This document shows, piece after piece, positions 35,404 through 44,183 of a DNA stretch of 64,000 nt (positions within the stretch are counted from its first letter, which is position 1; the number at the start of each line of letters is the position of its first letter). The notes under the pieces were generated by a model, which searched no databases, was not told where the DNA came from, and worked only from the letters and a program-made list of their open reading frames with translations. The translations under genes were made by a program, and so were the position numbers. This DNA comes from an uncultured Clostridia bacterium (lineage in GTDB: Bacteria > Bacillota > Clostridia > Lachnospirales > CAG-274), in contig CANRHR010000005.1 in NCBI GenBank assembly GCA_947630475.1, forward strand, positions 107,026 through 171,025, written 5' to 3'.

Positions 35404-37521
35404 TTAATCAGCCGCCGGTTTTTCGATGCTGTATCCACATTCGCTGTTGCTGCAGCAGATTCTTATTTTTTTTACGCCTTTTTCAATTAAGTATTTGCCG
35501 CATTTGGGGCATTTATCGCCTGTCGGTTTGTCCCAAGAGATAAAGCTGCATTCGGGATTGTTTTCACAGCCGAAATATTTTCTGCCTTTTTTTGTTTTTT
35601 TGATAAGAACCCTAGCTCCACATTCGGGGCATTTAACATTTGCATCCTCAAAAAACGGTTTTGTGTTTTTGCAGTCGGGAAAGCCCGGACAGGCAAGAAA
35701 TTTGCCGAATTTTCCGTATTTTATTACCATGTTCCTGCCGCACTGCTCACAAATAATGTCTGTTTTTTCATCTTCTATATCAACCTGAGTTATTTTTTGT
35801 TCGGCTTCATTAAGCTTTTTTTCAAAGCCCGGGTAAAACTCTCTTAAAACCGTTTTCCATTCTAATTTTCCCTCTTCAACCTCATCAAGCTCTTCTTCCA
35901 TTTTTGCGGTAAAATCAACGTTTATTATATCATCAAAATTATTTTTTATGATATCGTTTACGATTTCACCAAGCTCTGTGGTGTAAAAAACTTTATTTTC
36001 TTTTGTAACATAATTCCTTGATGTTAAAATTGAGATTGTAGGAGCATAGGTACTCGGTCTGCCAACGCCTATTTCTTCAAGCGTTTTTATAAGCATAGCT
36101 TCGCTGTATCTCGGCGGCGGCTGAGTAAAATGCTGAATCGAATCGATTTTTTCGTTTGTAAGAATTTCATTTACACTAAGTTCGGGCATACTTATTTCTT
36201 CTTCTTTTTCTTCGTTTTTTCGATAAACAGCCAAATAGCCGTCAAATTTAAGCTTAGATCCTCCCGCCTTAAAAAAATAATCTCCGGCTTTAAGCTTTAC
36301 AGAAATCACATCATATTCTGCGCTTGACATTTGGCTTGCGGTAAATCTTTCCCAGATAAGCTTGTAAAGTCTGTATTGATCCCTTGAGAGAGAATCTTTA
36401 ATGCTTTCGGGAGTCCTTGCGCTTGAGGTTGGTCTTATAGCTTCATGAGCATCCTGACTTCTTGCGCCTATTTTATATTGTTTTCTTTCTTTTGCCGTGT
36501 ATTTATCGGAAAAGTTATTTAAAATCCAATTTTTGCAGTCCTCATATGCTTCATCGGATACACGAACGGAATCTGTACGTATATAAGAAACCAAACCGAC
36601 AGTGCCTTCTCCGGCTATATTTATTCCCTCATAAAGCTGCTGAGCTATGCTCATGGTTTTTGCCGAAGCAAAGCCCAATATCTTTGAAGCCTCCTGCTGC
36701 ATTGTGCTTGTTGTAAAGGGAGGATGAGGATTTTTTACCCTTGTGGATTTTTTAATATCTTCAATTTTAAAATCCTTTGATTTTATATTGTTTTCAACCT
36801 TTTCAACATCTTGTTTGCTTTTAAGCTCTATCTTCTTTTTTTCATCTCCGTAAAACTTTGCTTTAAATCTTTTGGAGTCTTTTGTTTTAAGATTTGCTTC
36901 AATGCTCCAGTATTCATCAGGGACAAAGCTTTGTATTTCTTCTTCTCTGTCGAATATAAGCCTTAATGCAACAGACTGTACACGTCCTGCGCTAAGCCCT
37001 TTTTTAACCTTTTTCCATAAAAGAGGGCTTATTTTATAACCGACTATGCGATCTAGGGCACGTCTTGCCTGCTGAGCGTTTACAAGGTCCATGTCTATTT
37101 CTCTTGCCTCGGATATGGATCTTTTTACGGCAGTTTTTGTTATTTCGTTAAATGTTATTCTTTCGGCTTTTTTTTCATCAAGCTTAAGGGCTGAGATTAG
37201 ATGCCAGCTTATAGCCTCTCCTTCACGGTCGGGGTCGGTTGCAAGGTATACTTTATCGGCTGCTTTAACTTCTTTTCTCAGTTTTGCCAAAAGTTCTCCT
37301 TTGCCTCTTATTGTTATATATTTAGGCTCGTAGTCATTTTCGATATTGATACCAAGCTCACTTTTGGGAAGATCTCTTACATGCCCCATGGATGCTTCTA
37401 TTTTATAGCCGCTGCCCAAGAATTTTTTAAGAGTGGCTGCCTTAGCAGGTGATTCCACTATAACTAATTTTTTTGCGGATTGCTTTTTTTTTGCCGCTTT
37501 TGTGCTTTTATTGGCGGTCAT
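35404..37521 (-). CDS. topA: DNA topoisomerase I (type IA)
   Basis: 705 residues. TOPRIM domain at the N-terminus: KLVIVESPAKAATLKKFLG and YLATDPDREGEAISWHL with the metal-binding acidic residues. The active-site Tyr lies in GLVSYIRTDSVRVSDEAY (about 310). The C-terminal tail has three C4 zinc ribbons (CEQCGRNMVIKYGKFG; CPECGARVLIKKTKKG; CPKCGKYLIEKG, about 585-700). Relaxes negative supercoils. The dprA stop is 14 bases upstream, the conserved dprA-topA pair, so they are co-transcribed. The Lys/Ala-rich start (ANKSTKAAKKKQSAKK) is an extra leader found in some clostridia. Confidence 0.97.
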   Translation of the reverse strand: MTANKSTKAAKKKQSAKKLVIVESPAKAATLKKFLGSGYKIEASMGHVRDLPKSELGINIENDYEPKYITIRGKGELLAKLRKEVKAADKVYLATDPDREGEAISWHLISALKLDEKKAERITFNEITKTAVKRSISEAREIDMDLVNAQQARRALDRIVGYKISPLLWKKVKKGLSAGRVQSVALRLIFDREEEIQSFVPDEYWSIEANLKTKDSKRFKAKFYGDEKKKIELKSKQDVEKVENNIKSKDFKIEDIKKSTRVKNPHPPFTTSTMQQEASKILGFASAKTMSIAQQLYEGINIAGEGTVGLVSYIRTDSVRVSDEAYEDCKNWILNNFSDKYTAKERKQYKIGARSQDAHEAIRPTSSARTPESIKDSLSRDQYRLYKLIWERFTASQMSSAEYDVISVKLKAGDYFFKAGGSKLKFDGYLAVYRKNEEKEEEISMPELSVNEILTNEKIDSIQHFTQPPPRYSEAMLIKTLEEIGVGRPSTYAPTISILTSRNYVTKENKVFYTTELGEIVNDIIKNNFDDIINVDFTAKMEEELDEVEEGKLEWKTVLREFYPGFEKKLNEAEQKITQVDIEDEKTDIICEQCGRNMVIKYGKFGKFLACPGFPDCKNTKPFFEDANVKCPECGARVLIKKTKKGRKYFGCENNPECSFISWDKPTGDKCPKCGKYLIEKGVKKIRICCSNSECGYSIEKPAAD

Positions 37522-37534
37522 TTAAATTTCCCCC

Positions 37535-38716
37535 TTATAAAGAGCGTACATATTTTTGCCCGGGAAGCTTTACAATATAGCTTTTTAGCTCAAGCATAAT
37601 CAAAATATACTGTATAGTTTGAATTTGCGAATTTGTAAGCTCTGCAAGCTTTTCAACCGTAACAGGTTCAAAGCCTATACAATCATATACCATTTTTTCG
37701 TCTGCCGCAAGAGAATCATTATTATTTTTATAATTATCCTTAGAGCTTTTTTTATTATTGTCTTCTTTTTTATTTATTTTGGTATTTTTTTTGGTTTTAC
37801 TGATATTTTTTTCTTTCCTTTTTGTTTCTTTTTTTACGACAAAATCCATAACTTCATACAAATCAAAGGGATCGGTAAGAGGGTGTGCGCCGGATTTAAT
37901 CAGATCATTGCAGCCTATGCTTAAGGCGCTTGTAATGTTTCCGGGAACGGAGAATACCTCTTTGCCCTGCTCAAGAGCATGATTTATTGTATGAAGGGAT
38001 CCGCTTTTTTTTGTTGCCTCTATTACACAAACGGCATCGCTTAAGCCGCTTATAATCCTGTTGCGGATAGGAAAATGACACCTTAGCGGCATAACGCCCG
38101 GCGCATATTCGCTTATAATGCAGCCTGTTTCTATAATTTTTTCTCGAATTTCGATATTTTCAGACGGATAGATAACATCAACGCCGTTTCCCAAAACAGC
38201 TATTGTTTTTCCGTTTGCATCTATTGCCCCCAGATGGGCTTTTGCATCTATGCCTTTTGCCAAGCCGCTTACTATTGTCATGCCGTTTGAGGCAAAATGA
38301 TTTGCAAAGCTGTATGCCTGTGATGCTCCGTATTTGCTGCAGGCTCTTGATCCTACTATGGCAATATTTGGCAGGCTGTAATCGGGAAGAGTGCCGATAA
38401 TAAACAGCCCTAAGGGAGGATCGGAAATTTTAAGCAATTTTTGAGGATATTTATTATTTTCTATGGAAATAAACTCTATTTCTTTTTTTAAGCATTGTTC
38501 AATAGTGTTTTCGACATTATTGCTGTTTTTGTAATCGATAAGTTTTTGGCTTGCATATTCAGTTAAAAATCCCGTTGATAAAAGCTCAGACAGATTGGCT
38601 TCGTAAACAGCCTTTGCAGATTCAAAATATTTATACAGGTCAAATTTTTTTAAAGCGGATAATCCCTCAAAAATCGACAGCCATAATATATATTTATCAT
38701 CTTCTCGCAAAAACAC
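37535..38716 (-). CDS. dprA: DNA processing protein DprA (Smf)
   Basis: 393 residues. Rossmann-like single-stranded-DNA-binding domain (about 105-290): IAIVGSRACSKYGASQAYSF, GMTIVSGLAKGIDAKAHLGA, GKTIAVLGNGVDVIYPSEN, IISEYAPGVMPLRCHFPIRN, RNRIISGLSDAVCVIEA. A very Lys/Asn-rich linker (about 295-335) leads to a C-terminal winged helix with LAELTNSQIQTIQYILIMLEL. Loads RecA on incoming single-stranded DNA during transformation; present also in non-competent bacteria. Followed by topA with a 14-base gap. Confidence 0.96.
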   Translation of the reverse strand: MFLREDDKYILWLSIFEGLSALKKFDLYKYFESAKAVYEANLSELLSTGFLTEYASQKLIDYKNSNNVENTIEQCLKKEIEFISIENNKYPQKLLKISDPPLGLFIIGTLPDYSLPNIAIVGSRACSKYGASQAYSFANHFASNGMTIVSGLAKGIDAKAHLGAIDANGKTIAVLGNGVDVIYPSENIEIREKIIETGCIISEYAPGVMPLRCHFPIRNRIISGLSDAVCVIEATKKSGSLHTINHALEQGKEVFSVPGNITSALSIGCNDLIKSGAHPLTDPFDLYEVMDFVVKKETKRKEKNISKTKKNTKINKKEDNNKKSSKDNYKNNNDSLAADEKMVYDCIGFEPVTVEKLAELTNSQIQTIQYILIMLELKSYIVKLPGQKYVRSL

Positions 38717-38740
38717 ACCCCCTAACTTATATGCCGATTA

Positions 38741-38786
38741 TAGTTAATGATATTCATACTTTGCTTATGCCCTGTATTCATTAATA
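38741..38786 (-). repeat. Short interspersed repeat copy between comM and dprA
   Basis: On the minus strand ATTAATGAATACAGGGCATA and AGTATGAATATCATTAACT. Same family as 7671-7720 and 42405-42449. Confidence 0.65.
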
Positions 38787-38818
38787 ATTTTTACAAACTG
38801 CGCTATTGACTTAATATA

Positions 38819-40345
38819 TCAAAAAAAATAATTCCTGTCAAGATTTCTGAGCTGAAGAGCTTCGGCTATATGTTCAACCTTTATATTTTCGCATTGAGCA
38901 AGGTCTGCTATCGTTCTTGATATTTTTAAAATTTTGTGATAAGCTCTTGCGCTGAAATTAAGCTTGTCAAAAGCCGCCTTTAAAATCATTTTTTCACTAT
39001 TGCCAAGGCGGCAGTATTTTTTTATTGCTGATGGGGAAAGCTGAGAATTAAAGTAAATTCCATCGTTTATGTATCTTTGCTTTTGTATATTATGGGCAGC
39101 CAAAACTCTTTTTTTTATGCTTGCCGAGCTTTCTGTCGGGGCATTGTTTTCAAGATCGCTGAAATCAACGGCCGCCGCTTCAATTTGGATATCTATCCTA
39201 TCCAGCAAAGGTCCGGAAATTTTGTTCATGTATTTGTTAATTTCCTTTTGTGAACACTTACATTTATCGGAATAGCCATAATAACCGCAAGGGCAGGGGT
39301 TCATGGATGCAACCAGCATAATATTTGACGGAAATGTCATTGTTCCGTTTACTCTTGATATCGTTACTTCCATATCCTCCATGGGCTGTCTTAGCTCTTC
39401 AAGCACATTTCTTTTAAATTCCGGCATTTCATCCAAAAATAAAACTCCGTTATGAGCAAGGCTTACTTCTCCGGGCTTAGGGAATCTTCCTCCGCCAACC
39501 ATTGCAGAGTTTGAAATGCTGTGATGAGGAGAACGAAACGGCCTTGTTGTGATAAGGGCGTTTTTTGAAGAAAGCATACCGCTTACGCTGTATATTTTTG
39601 TTATTTCCATACTTTCTTCAAAGCTGAGATCCGGAAGTATTGTCGCTATTCTTTTTGCGCTCATAGTTTTGCCTGAGCCGGGAGGTCCTATCATTATTAT
39701 ATTATGCATACCGGCAGCGGCAATTTCTATAGCCCTTTTAACATTTTCCTGACCTTTTACATCGGAGAAATCAATATTATAATTTTCTTTATTTTTAAAT
39801 AATTCGTCTATATCGGTTTTAAACGGTTCAAATTTTTTGCCTGCTGCGTAATCTATAACATCACAAAGGCTTTTAACTCCTATAACTTCCATGCCTTTAA
39901 CAAGAGCCGCTTCCTGCGCATTTTCGTAAGGTACGATACATTTTTTTATTCCGTTTTGATACGCACTGTGTATCATAGGCAGAACACCGTTTATTCCTCT
40001 CACAGAGCCATCTAAGGAAAGTTCGCCTATTATAAGCGTATCGCTTATTTTTTCTGTTTTTAAAGCCCCTAAACAGCCTAAAATACCTGCCGCAATAGGC
40101 AAATCAAAGCCGGAGCCTTCTTTTCTCAGATTAGCCGGAGCAAGGTTTACCGTTATTCTTTGAACGGGAAATTTTAAGCCGGAGTTTTTTATTGCCGTCC
40201 TTACTCTTTCTTTTGCTTCCTTTACAGATGAATCGGGAAGCCCCACAATATCAAAAGCGGGAAGCCCGTTTCCCAAATCAACTTCAACATATATTAAATA
40301 ACCGCTTATGCCGTTTAAAGCACAGGAAATAGTTCTCTTAAGCAT
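38819..40345 (-). CDS. comM: YifB/ComM family magnesium-chelatase-like AAA+ ATPase
   Basis: 508 residues. N-terminal Lon-protease-like fold (about 1-170: GLPAFDIVGLPDSSVKEAKE, VNLAPANLRKEGSGFDLPIA). AAA+ core: Walker A MIGPPGSGKTMSAKRI (about 215), Walker B NGVLFLDEMPEF, FRSPHHSISNSAMVGGG; a zinc motif CPCGYYGYSDKCKCSQ; the C-terminal YHKILKISRTIADL. ComM in Gram-negatives is a branch-migration helicase in transformation. Its Firmicute homologues (YifB) are less studied. Next to dprA, the usual neighbour. Confidence 0.94.
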   Translation of the reverse strand: MLKRTISCALNGISGYLIYVEVDLGNGLPAFDIVGLPDSSVKEAKERVRTAIKNSGLKFPVQRITVNLAPANLRKEGSGFDLPIAAGILGCLGALKTEKISDTLIIGELSLDGSVRGINGVLPMIHSAYQNGIKKCIVPYENAQEAALVKGMEVIGVKSLCDVIDYAAGKKFEPFKTDIDELFKNKENYNIDFSDVKGQENVKRAIEIAAAGMHNIIMIGPPGSGKTMSAKRIATILPDLSFEESMEITKIYSVSGMLSSKNALITTRPFRSPHHSISNSAMVGGGRFPKPGEVSLAHNGVLFLDEMPEFKRNVLEELRQPMEDMEVTISRVNGTMTFPSNIMLVASMNPCPCGYYGYSDKCKCSQKEINKYMNKISGPLLDRIDIQIEAAAVDFSDLENNAPTESSASIKKRVLAAHNIQKQRYINDGIYFNSQLSPSAIKKYCRLGNSEKMILKAAFDKLNFSARAYHKILKISRTIADLAQCENIKVEHIAEALQLRNLDRNYFF

Positions 40346-40471
40346 AAAAGTTCACCAACCTATCACAAGCCAATAAAATGACTTTGTTTTTTATTTTGTT
40401 TAACCGACAAATTTTTTATACAAAAAATTCAGATACAAAATTATTCTATATAATCATAAGATATTAATTCA

Positions 40472-40501
40472 ATTATATCATAGCAGAAAAATATACTACA
40501 A
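40472..40501 (-). promoter_or_regulatory. Putative sigma-A promoter for the comM-dprA-topA run
   Basis: Minus strand TTGTAG, 18 bases, TATAAT, about 125 bases before comM. Confidence 0.5.
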
Positions 40502-40625
40502 TAAAAAGAAACAAAATATCTAAAAATAAAATATATCTGTTTGACCGATTTTATAAAATTTATTTTTAACAAAGATTAACAAATTTTACATAGCTCTGTT
40601 TTTTGTTATTCTTTATTATTGATAC

Positions 40626-40654
40626 TTGACATAAATAAAAGCAAGTGATAACAT
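40626..40654 (+). promoter_or_regulatory. Sigma-A promoter for lepB with an inverted repeat over the -10
   Basis: TTGACA, 17 bases, TAACAT. An 8-bp inverted repeat AAGCAAGT...ACTTGCTT (40639-40666) overlaps the -10, a candidate repressor operator or a 5' hairpin. Confidence 0.65.
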
Positions 40655-40707
40655 TTTACTTGCTTATTAATTGCTGTAAGATTAAAGATATGTGATAACC
40701 CTTTTTG

Positions 40708-40756
40708 AGTCAATGATATTCGTATTCTGCTGTTATGTATGCTTATGCAGTCGGTT
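40708..40756 (+). repeat. Degenerate copy of the short interspersed repeat upstream of lepB
   Basis: GTCAATGATATTCGTATTCT followed by TATGTATGCTTATGCAGTC, a weaker match to the family. Confidence 0.5.
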
Positions 40757-40785
40757 AAAAATTTATTTTAAAAGAGGTAATTTAA

Positions 40786-41289
40786 ATGAAAAAATTTCAT
40801 ATCCTTGACTGGGTCAAATCTTTTTTGGAAGCAGCGGTAATAGCTGCCGTTTTATTTATTTTGTTTTGGCCCTTTTTAATCAGCGGCGCTTCGATGGAAG
40901 ATACTTTTAAATCGGGCGATAGGGTTATTATTTCAAGGGTAATGGCATATTACGGCGATATAAAAAATGGAGATATAGTGGTTTGCCGTTTAAAAAACGA
41001 AAGTGATCCCGTTATTAAGAGAGTTATTGCATCAAACGGTGATAAAATATCGATTTCAAATAATAAGGTTAGGGTAAACGGCGCTTTGCTTAACGAGCCT
41101 TATATAAAAACAAACAAAACCTCCGGAAATATAAATGTTTCATTGGGGGAAGATGAATATTTTGTTTTGGGTGATAATCGTGTTTTAAGCTATGACAGCC
41201 GTAGGGCAGGCATTGTAAAAAAGGATGATATTATAGGAAGGGTTATTTTAAAATGGTATCCGTTTAATGAATTTAAGCTTTTATTATAA
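40786..41289 (+). CDS. lepB: Signal peptidase I
   Basis: 167 residues. One N-terminal membrane helix (about 10-32, SFLEAAVIAAVLFILFWPF), then the outward-facing protease domain. Catalytic Ser36 in ISGASMEDTF and Lys78 in DPVIKRVIAS, with the conserved GDNRVLSYDSR box (about 135). Removes Sec signal peptides at the outer face of the membrane; the secreted proteins in this window are candidate substrates. Small size is typical of Gram-positive SipS/SipT types. Single gene with its own promoter. Confidence 0.95.
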   Translation: MKKFHILDWVKSFLEAAVIAAVLFILFWPFLISGASMEDTFKSGDRVIISRVMAYYGDIKNGDIVVCRLKNESDPVIKRVIASNGDKISISNNKVRVNGALLNEPYIKTNKTSGNINVSLGEDEYFVLGDNRVLSYDSRRAGIVKKDDIIGRVILKWYPFNEFKLLL

Positions 41290-41300
41290 AATAACATTAA

Positions 41301-41350
41301 TAAAAAAGGCGAGTTCCATTGGCTTTGAAAAAGCCCAGAAACTCGCCTTA
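41301..41350. terminator. Bidirectional terminator between lepB and the copper-amine-oxidase-like gene
   Basis: AAAAAAGGCGAGTT...AACTCGCCTTA with an inner GGCTTT/AAAGCC stem. Same plan as the hairpins at 31634 and 45895. Confidence 0.8.
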
Positions 41351-41381
41351 TCACTATAAGTTTTTGCAAAGAATAACCCTG

Positions 41382-42347
41382 TTAATAGCTTATGATTATA
41401 TTTTTACTTTTTGTATTGTATGCAATATCTGCGCCCAAAGCTTCACTTGCCACACGAAGCGGAATATAAATTTTATCGTTATATATTTGCAAAGCCGTAT
41501 CAAGATTATAAATTTCATCATTAACGCTGAAGCAGTTTTCACCGACTGTAAATTTAATGCTTATGTCATTTCTTTTTATATAAACAGCCTTTGCGCTGCT
41601 ATCCCAATCTACAATACAATCCCCAATCAGCTCAGCTATGTTTCTTAATGGCACAAAAAGCCTGTTGTCTTTGTTTATTGCTCCAAGCTCATCGGCATTT
41701 ATTAATAAAACCGATTTTTGATTAATTCGGGCGTTTTCAAAAATTTCCTTTTCTTCTTGAGTTTGAGGTATTACAGAAGAGGTATCGACATCAATAGGCT
41801 CTTTTATATTAACGATTTTTGTTTCTTTGCCGGAATATGCGCTATAATCAATAGGATAATCGGGGTCAGATCTTAATATTACAGAGTCGTTATCCGAAAC
41901 GGCAAATTGATTCCCGTTTTTATCGGTTACAAGAGCATAAGCATTTCCGTTTCTTAATTGAGTTAAATCGGATTCGTTATCAAAAAATTTGGCTGTCGCC
42001 CAACTCACAACTCCATCCTCCATAACTGTTTGTTCTACATAAGATATTATTTCACCATCTCTAATTATAGGAAAGTAAAATAAATATGTATTGGTGTCAT
42101 CGGAGAGTTTTTCCTGATATTCCATAGAAAACGGAGTGCCTATATATGAATTTTCCGAAAAGCCGGCTCTTGAAAGCATACCGCTTTCCTGCGGCAGCTT
42201 TTTTTTGAAGATTTCTATCGCCTCTGTATTATCTATGGTTTTGATTAATATTTTATTTTCGGAATCCTCGGCAAATGAAACTGTTTGATATCCTAAAGCA
42301 AATATAGTTGTAAATAAAACTGCAAAAAGTAAAAATATTTTTTTCAT
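41382..42347 (-). CDS. Secreted protein with copper amine oxidase N-terminal-like domain
   Basis: 321 residues. Signal peptide MKKIFLLFAVLFTTIFALGY, cleavage near VSFAEDS. Residues 30-190 are unrecognised, with YLFYFPIIRDGEIISYVEQT. The C-terminal 110 residues form the repeated beta module of the family: INKDNRLFVPLRNIAELIGD, VDWDSSAKAVYIKRND, then YNDKIYIPLRVASEALGADI. In Firmicutes this domain is a wall- or matrix-associated module, not an oxidase. No other anchor. Role unknown; monocistronic. Confidence 0.88.
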   Translation of the reverse strand: MKKIFLLFAVLFTTIFALGYQTVSFAEDSENKILIKTIDNTEAIEIFKKKLPQESGMLSRAGFSENSYIGTPFSMEYQEKLSDDTNTYLFYFPIIRDGEIISYVEQTVMEDGVVSWATAKFFDNESDLTQLRNGNAYALVTDKNGNQFAVSDNDSVILRSDPDYPIDYSAYSGKETKIVNIKEPIDVDTSSVIPQTQEEKEIFENARINQKSVLLINADELGAINKDNRLFVPLRNIAELIGDCIVDWDSSAKAVYIKRNDISIKFTVGENCFSVNDEIYNLDTALQIYNDKIYIPLRVASEALGADIAYNTKSKNIIISY

Positions 42348-42404
42348 GTAAAATCCTCCTTAATTAAAATTCATTCTCGAAAAAGCTTGAGTTTTTCAGA
42401 GAAT

Positions 42405-42476
42405 AGTCAATGATGCTCGTACTCAGCTTACGCTGCGTACTCATTAATCCCTGCCGCCTAAAAGGCGGGGGGGGGA
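42405..42476. repeat. Short interspersed repeat plus G-rich hairpin after ilvB
   Basis: 42405-42449 is a reversed copy of the 45-bp repeat (GCTTACGCTGCGTACTCATT). It is followed by CCGCCTAAAAGGCGG running into nine G, then ACTTACTTGTT. The hairpin may end the ilv operon. Confidence 0.65.
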
Positions 42477-42488
42477 CTTACTTGTTAA

Positions 42489-44168
42489 TTAATTTTCAAA
42501 ATCATCGAGAGTTATCATATTATCAACAGCTTTGCCTGCCGGTATCATAGGAAATACCATTTCATCAGTTCCGATTTCAAAATTTATAACACAGGTTTTT
42601 CCCGAATCGATCGCCTTTATAATGGCTTCGTCAACCTCTTCGGGTTTTGTTACGTTTATCGCCAAAGCTTTATACGCCTGCGCAAGCTTTATAAAGTCGG
42701 TTGCTTTATCGAGATTTGTATTTGAATATCTGGCGTCATAAAAAATATTCTGCCACTGCCTTACCATGCCCAAAACATGGTTGTTAATTAATATAACTAT
42801 AACGGGCAGATCATTTGCCACACTTGTTGAAAGCTCGATATTATTCATATAAAAGCAGCCGTCACCTGCAATATTAAATACAACTTTATCGGGATTTCCT
42901 GCCTTAGCGCCGATAGCTGCCCCAAGTCCAAAGCCCATCGTGCCAAGGCCGCCTGATGTCAGCATATACCTTGGGTATTTAAAATCAAGAAATTGACACG
43001 CCCACATCTGGTGCTGTCCAACCTCGGTGGCAATAATTGCTTCTCCCTTTGTTATGGCGTTTATTCTTTCCATAATATACTGCGGCTTAAGGCTTCCGTC
43101 ATGGTGGTATTTAAGAGGATATTTATATTTAAGATCCAAGGCGGTATTCATCCATTCAGTTCTGGTTTGCTTTTTAAGCCTTTCGTTAAATTTTGCAAGT
43201 ATTATTTTGCAGTCGCCTATTACGCTTTGATATGCCTTTATGTTTTTATTAATTTCAGCGGCATCTATATCTATATGAAGAACTTTTGCATTTGGGGCAA
43301 ATTTTGATATATTTGTGGCGACCCTGTCGCTGAATCTTGCTCCTATAGCTATTAAAAGGTCACATTTGTCTGCAAGCAGATTTGAAGCTTTTGTTCCGTG
43401 CATTCCGATCATACCGGTGCAATGGGGGTGCTTTGAAGGAATCCCTCCAAGGCCCATAGCTGTAAGACAAATAGGAGCGTCTATTTTTTCAACAAATTCC
43501 AGAAGTTCTGCTTCCGCCTCGGAGGATATTATGCCTCCGCCCGCATAAATAAAAGGCTTTTCAGACTCTTCTATAAGTTTGATTGCGCTTTCAATATCTT
43601 CTTCACGAATGCGATCGACAGATCTTTTTATTTTTTTAGGCTCAACAGGAGTATATTCGCATACATTTGCCGTAACATCCTTTGTTATATCAATTAAAAC
43701 AGGGCCCGGTCTTCCGCTTTGCGCAATATGAAATGCTTTTCTTATTACCTCTGCAAGATCCTCAACATCTTTAACTATAAAATTATGCTTTGTTATAGGC
43801 ATTGTAATGCCTGTTATATCGACTTCCTGAAAGCTGTCTTTTCCTAAAAGATCAAGAGAAACATTGCCTGTTATGGCAACCACAGGAACACTGTCCATAT
43901 AAGCCGTAGCAATGCCCGTAACAAGATTTGTGGCGCCCGGACCGCTTGTGGCAAGACATACGCCAACCTTTCCCGTTGACCTTGCATAGCCGTCGGCGGC
44001 ATGAGCTGCGCCCTGCTCATGAGATGTAAGATAATGTTTGATTTCGTTTTGATGCTTATATAATGCATCATATATGTTTAAAACAGCGCCGCCGGGGTAG
44101 CCGAATATTGTGTCTACCCCTTGCTCTTTCAAACATTCAACCAAAATTTCAGAACCGTTTAAAAGCAT
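42489..44168 (-). CDS. ilvB: Acetolactate synthase, large (catalytic) subunit
   Basis: 559 residues. ThDP enzyme condensing two pyruvates, or pyruvate with 2-oxobutyrate, in valine/leucine/isoleucine synthesis. Seen: VDTIFGYPGGAVLNIYDAL with the catalytic Glu in SHEQGAAHAADGYAR (about 50), GRPGPVLIDITKDV, and the ThDP/Mg motif GDGCFYMNNIELSTSVANDL (about 430) with ILINNHVLGMVRQWQ. FAD region GARFSDRVATN present. Last gene of the branched-chain operon, 15 bases after ilvD. The regulatory subunit ilvN is eight genes away at the front of the same operon. Confidence 0.97.
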   Translation of the reverse strand: MLLNGSEILVECLKEQGVDTIFGYPGGAVLNIYDALYKHQNEIKHYLTSHEQGAAHAADGYARSTGKVGVCLATSGPGATNLVTGIATAYMDSVPVVAITGNVSLDLLGKDSFQEVDITGITMPITKHNFIVKDVEDLAEVIRKAFHIAQSGRPGPVLIDITKDVTANVCEYTPVEPKKIKRSVDRIREEDIESAIKLIEESEKPFIYAGGGIISSEAEAELLEFVEKIDAPICLTAMGLGGIPSKHPHCTGMIGMHGTKASNLLADKCDLLIAIGARFSDRVATNISKFAPNAKVLHIDIDAAEINKNIKAYQSVIGDCKIILAKFNERLKKQTRTEWMNTALDLKYKYPLKYHHDGSLKPQYIMERINAITKGEAIIATEVGQHQMWACQFLDFKYPRYMLTSGGLGTMGFGLGAAIGAKAGNPDKVVFNIAGDGCFYMNNIELSTSVANDLPVIVILINNHVLGMVRQWQNIFYDARYSNTNLDKATDFIKLAQAYKALAINVTKPEEVDEAIIKAIDSGKTCVINFEIGTDEMVFPMIPAGKAVDNMITLDDFEN

Positions 44169-44183
44169 TTTGTTCCTCCTTTT

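Noticed and set aside
42462..42473. Run of nine G after ilvB as a phase-variable tract
   Set aside because: It lies after the stop codon and next to a hairpin, not in a promoter or reading frame, so length change would have no obvious effect.
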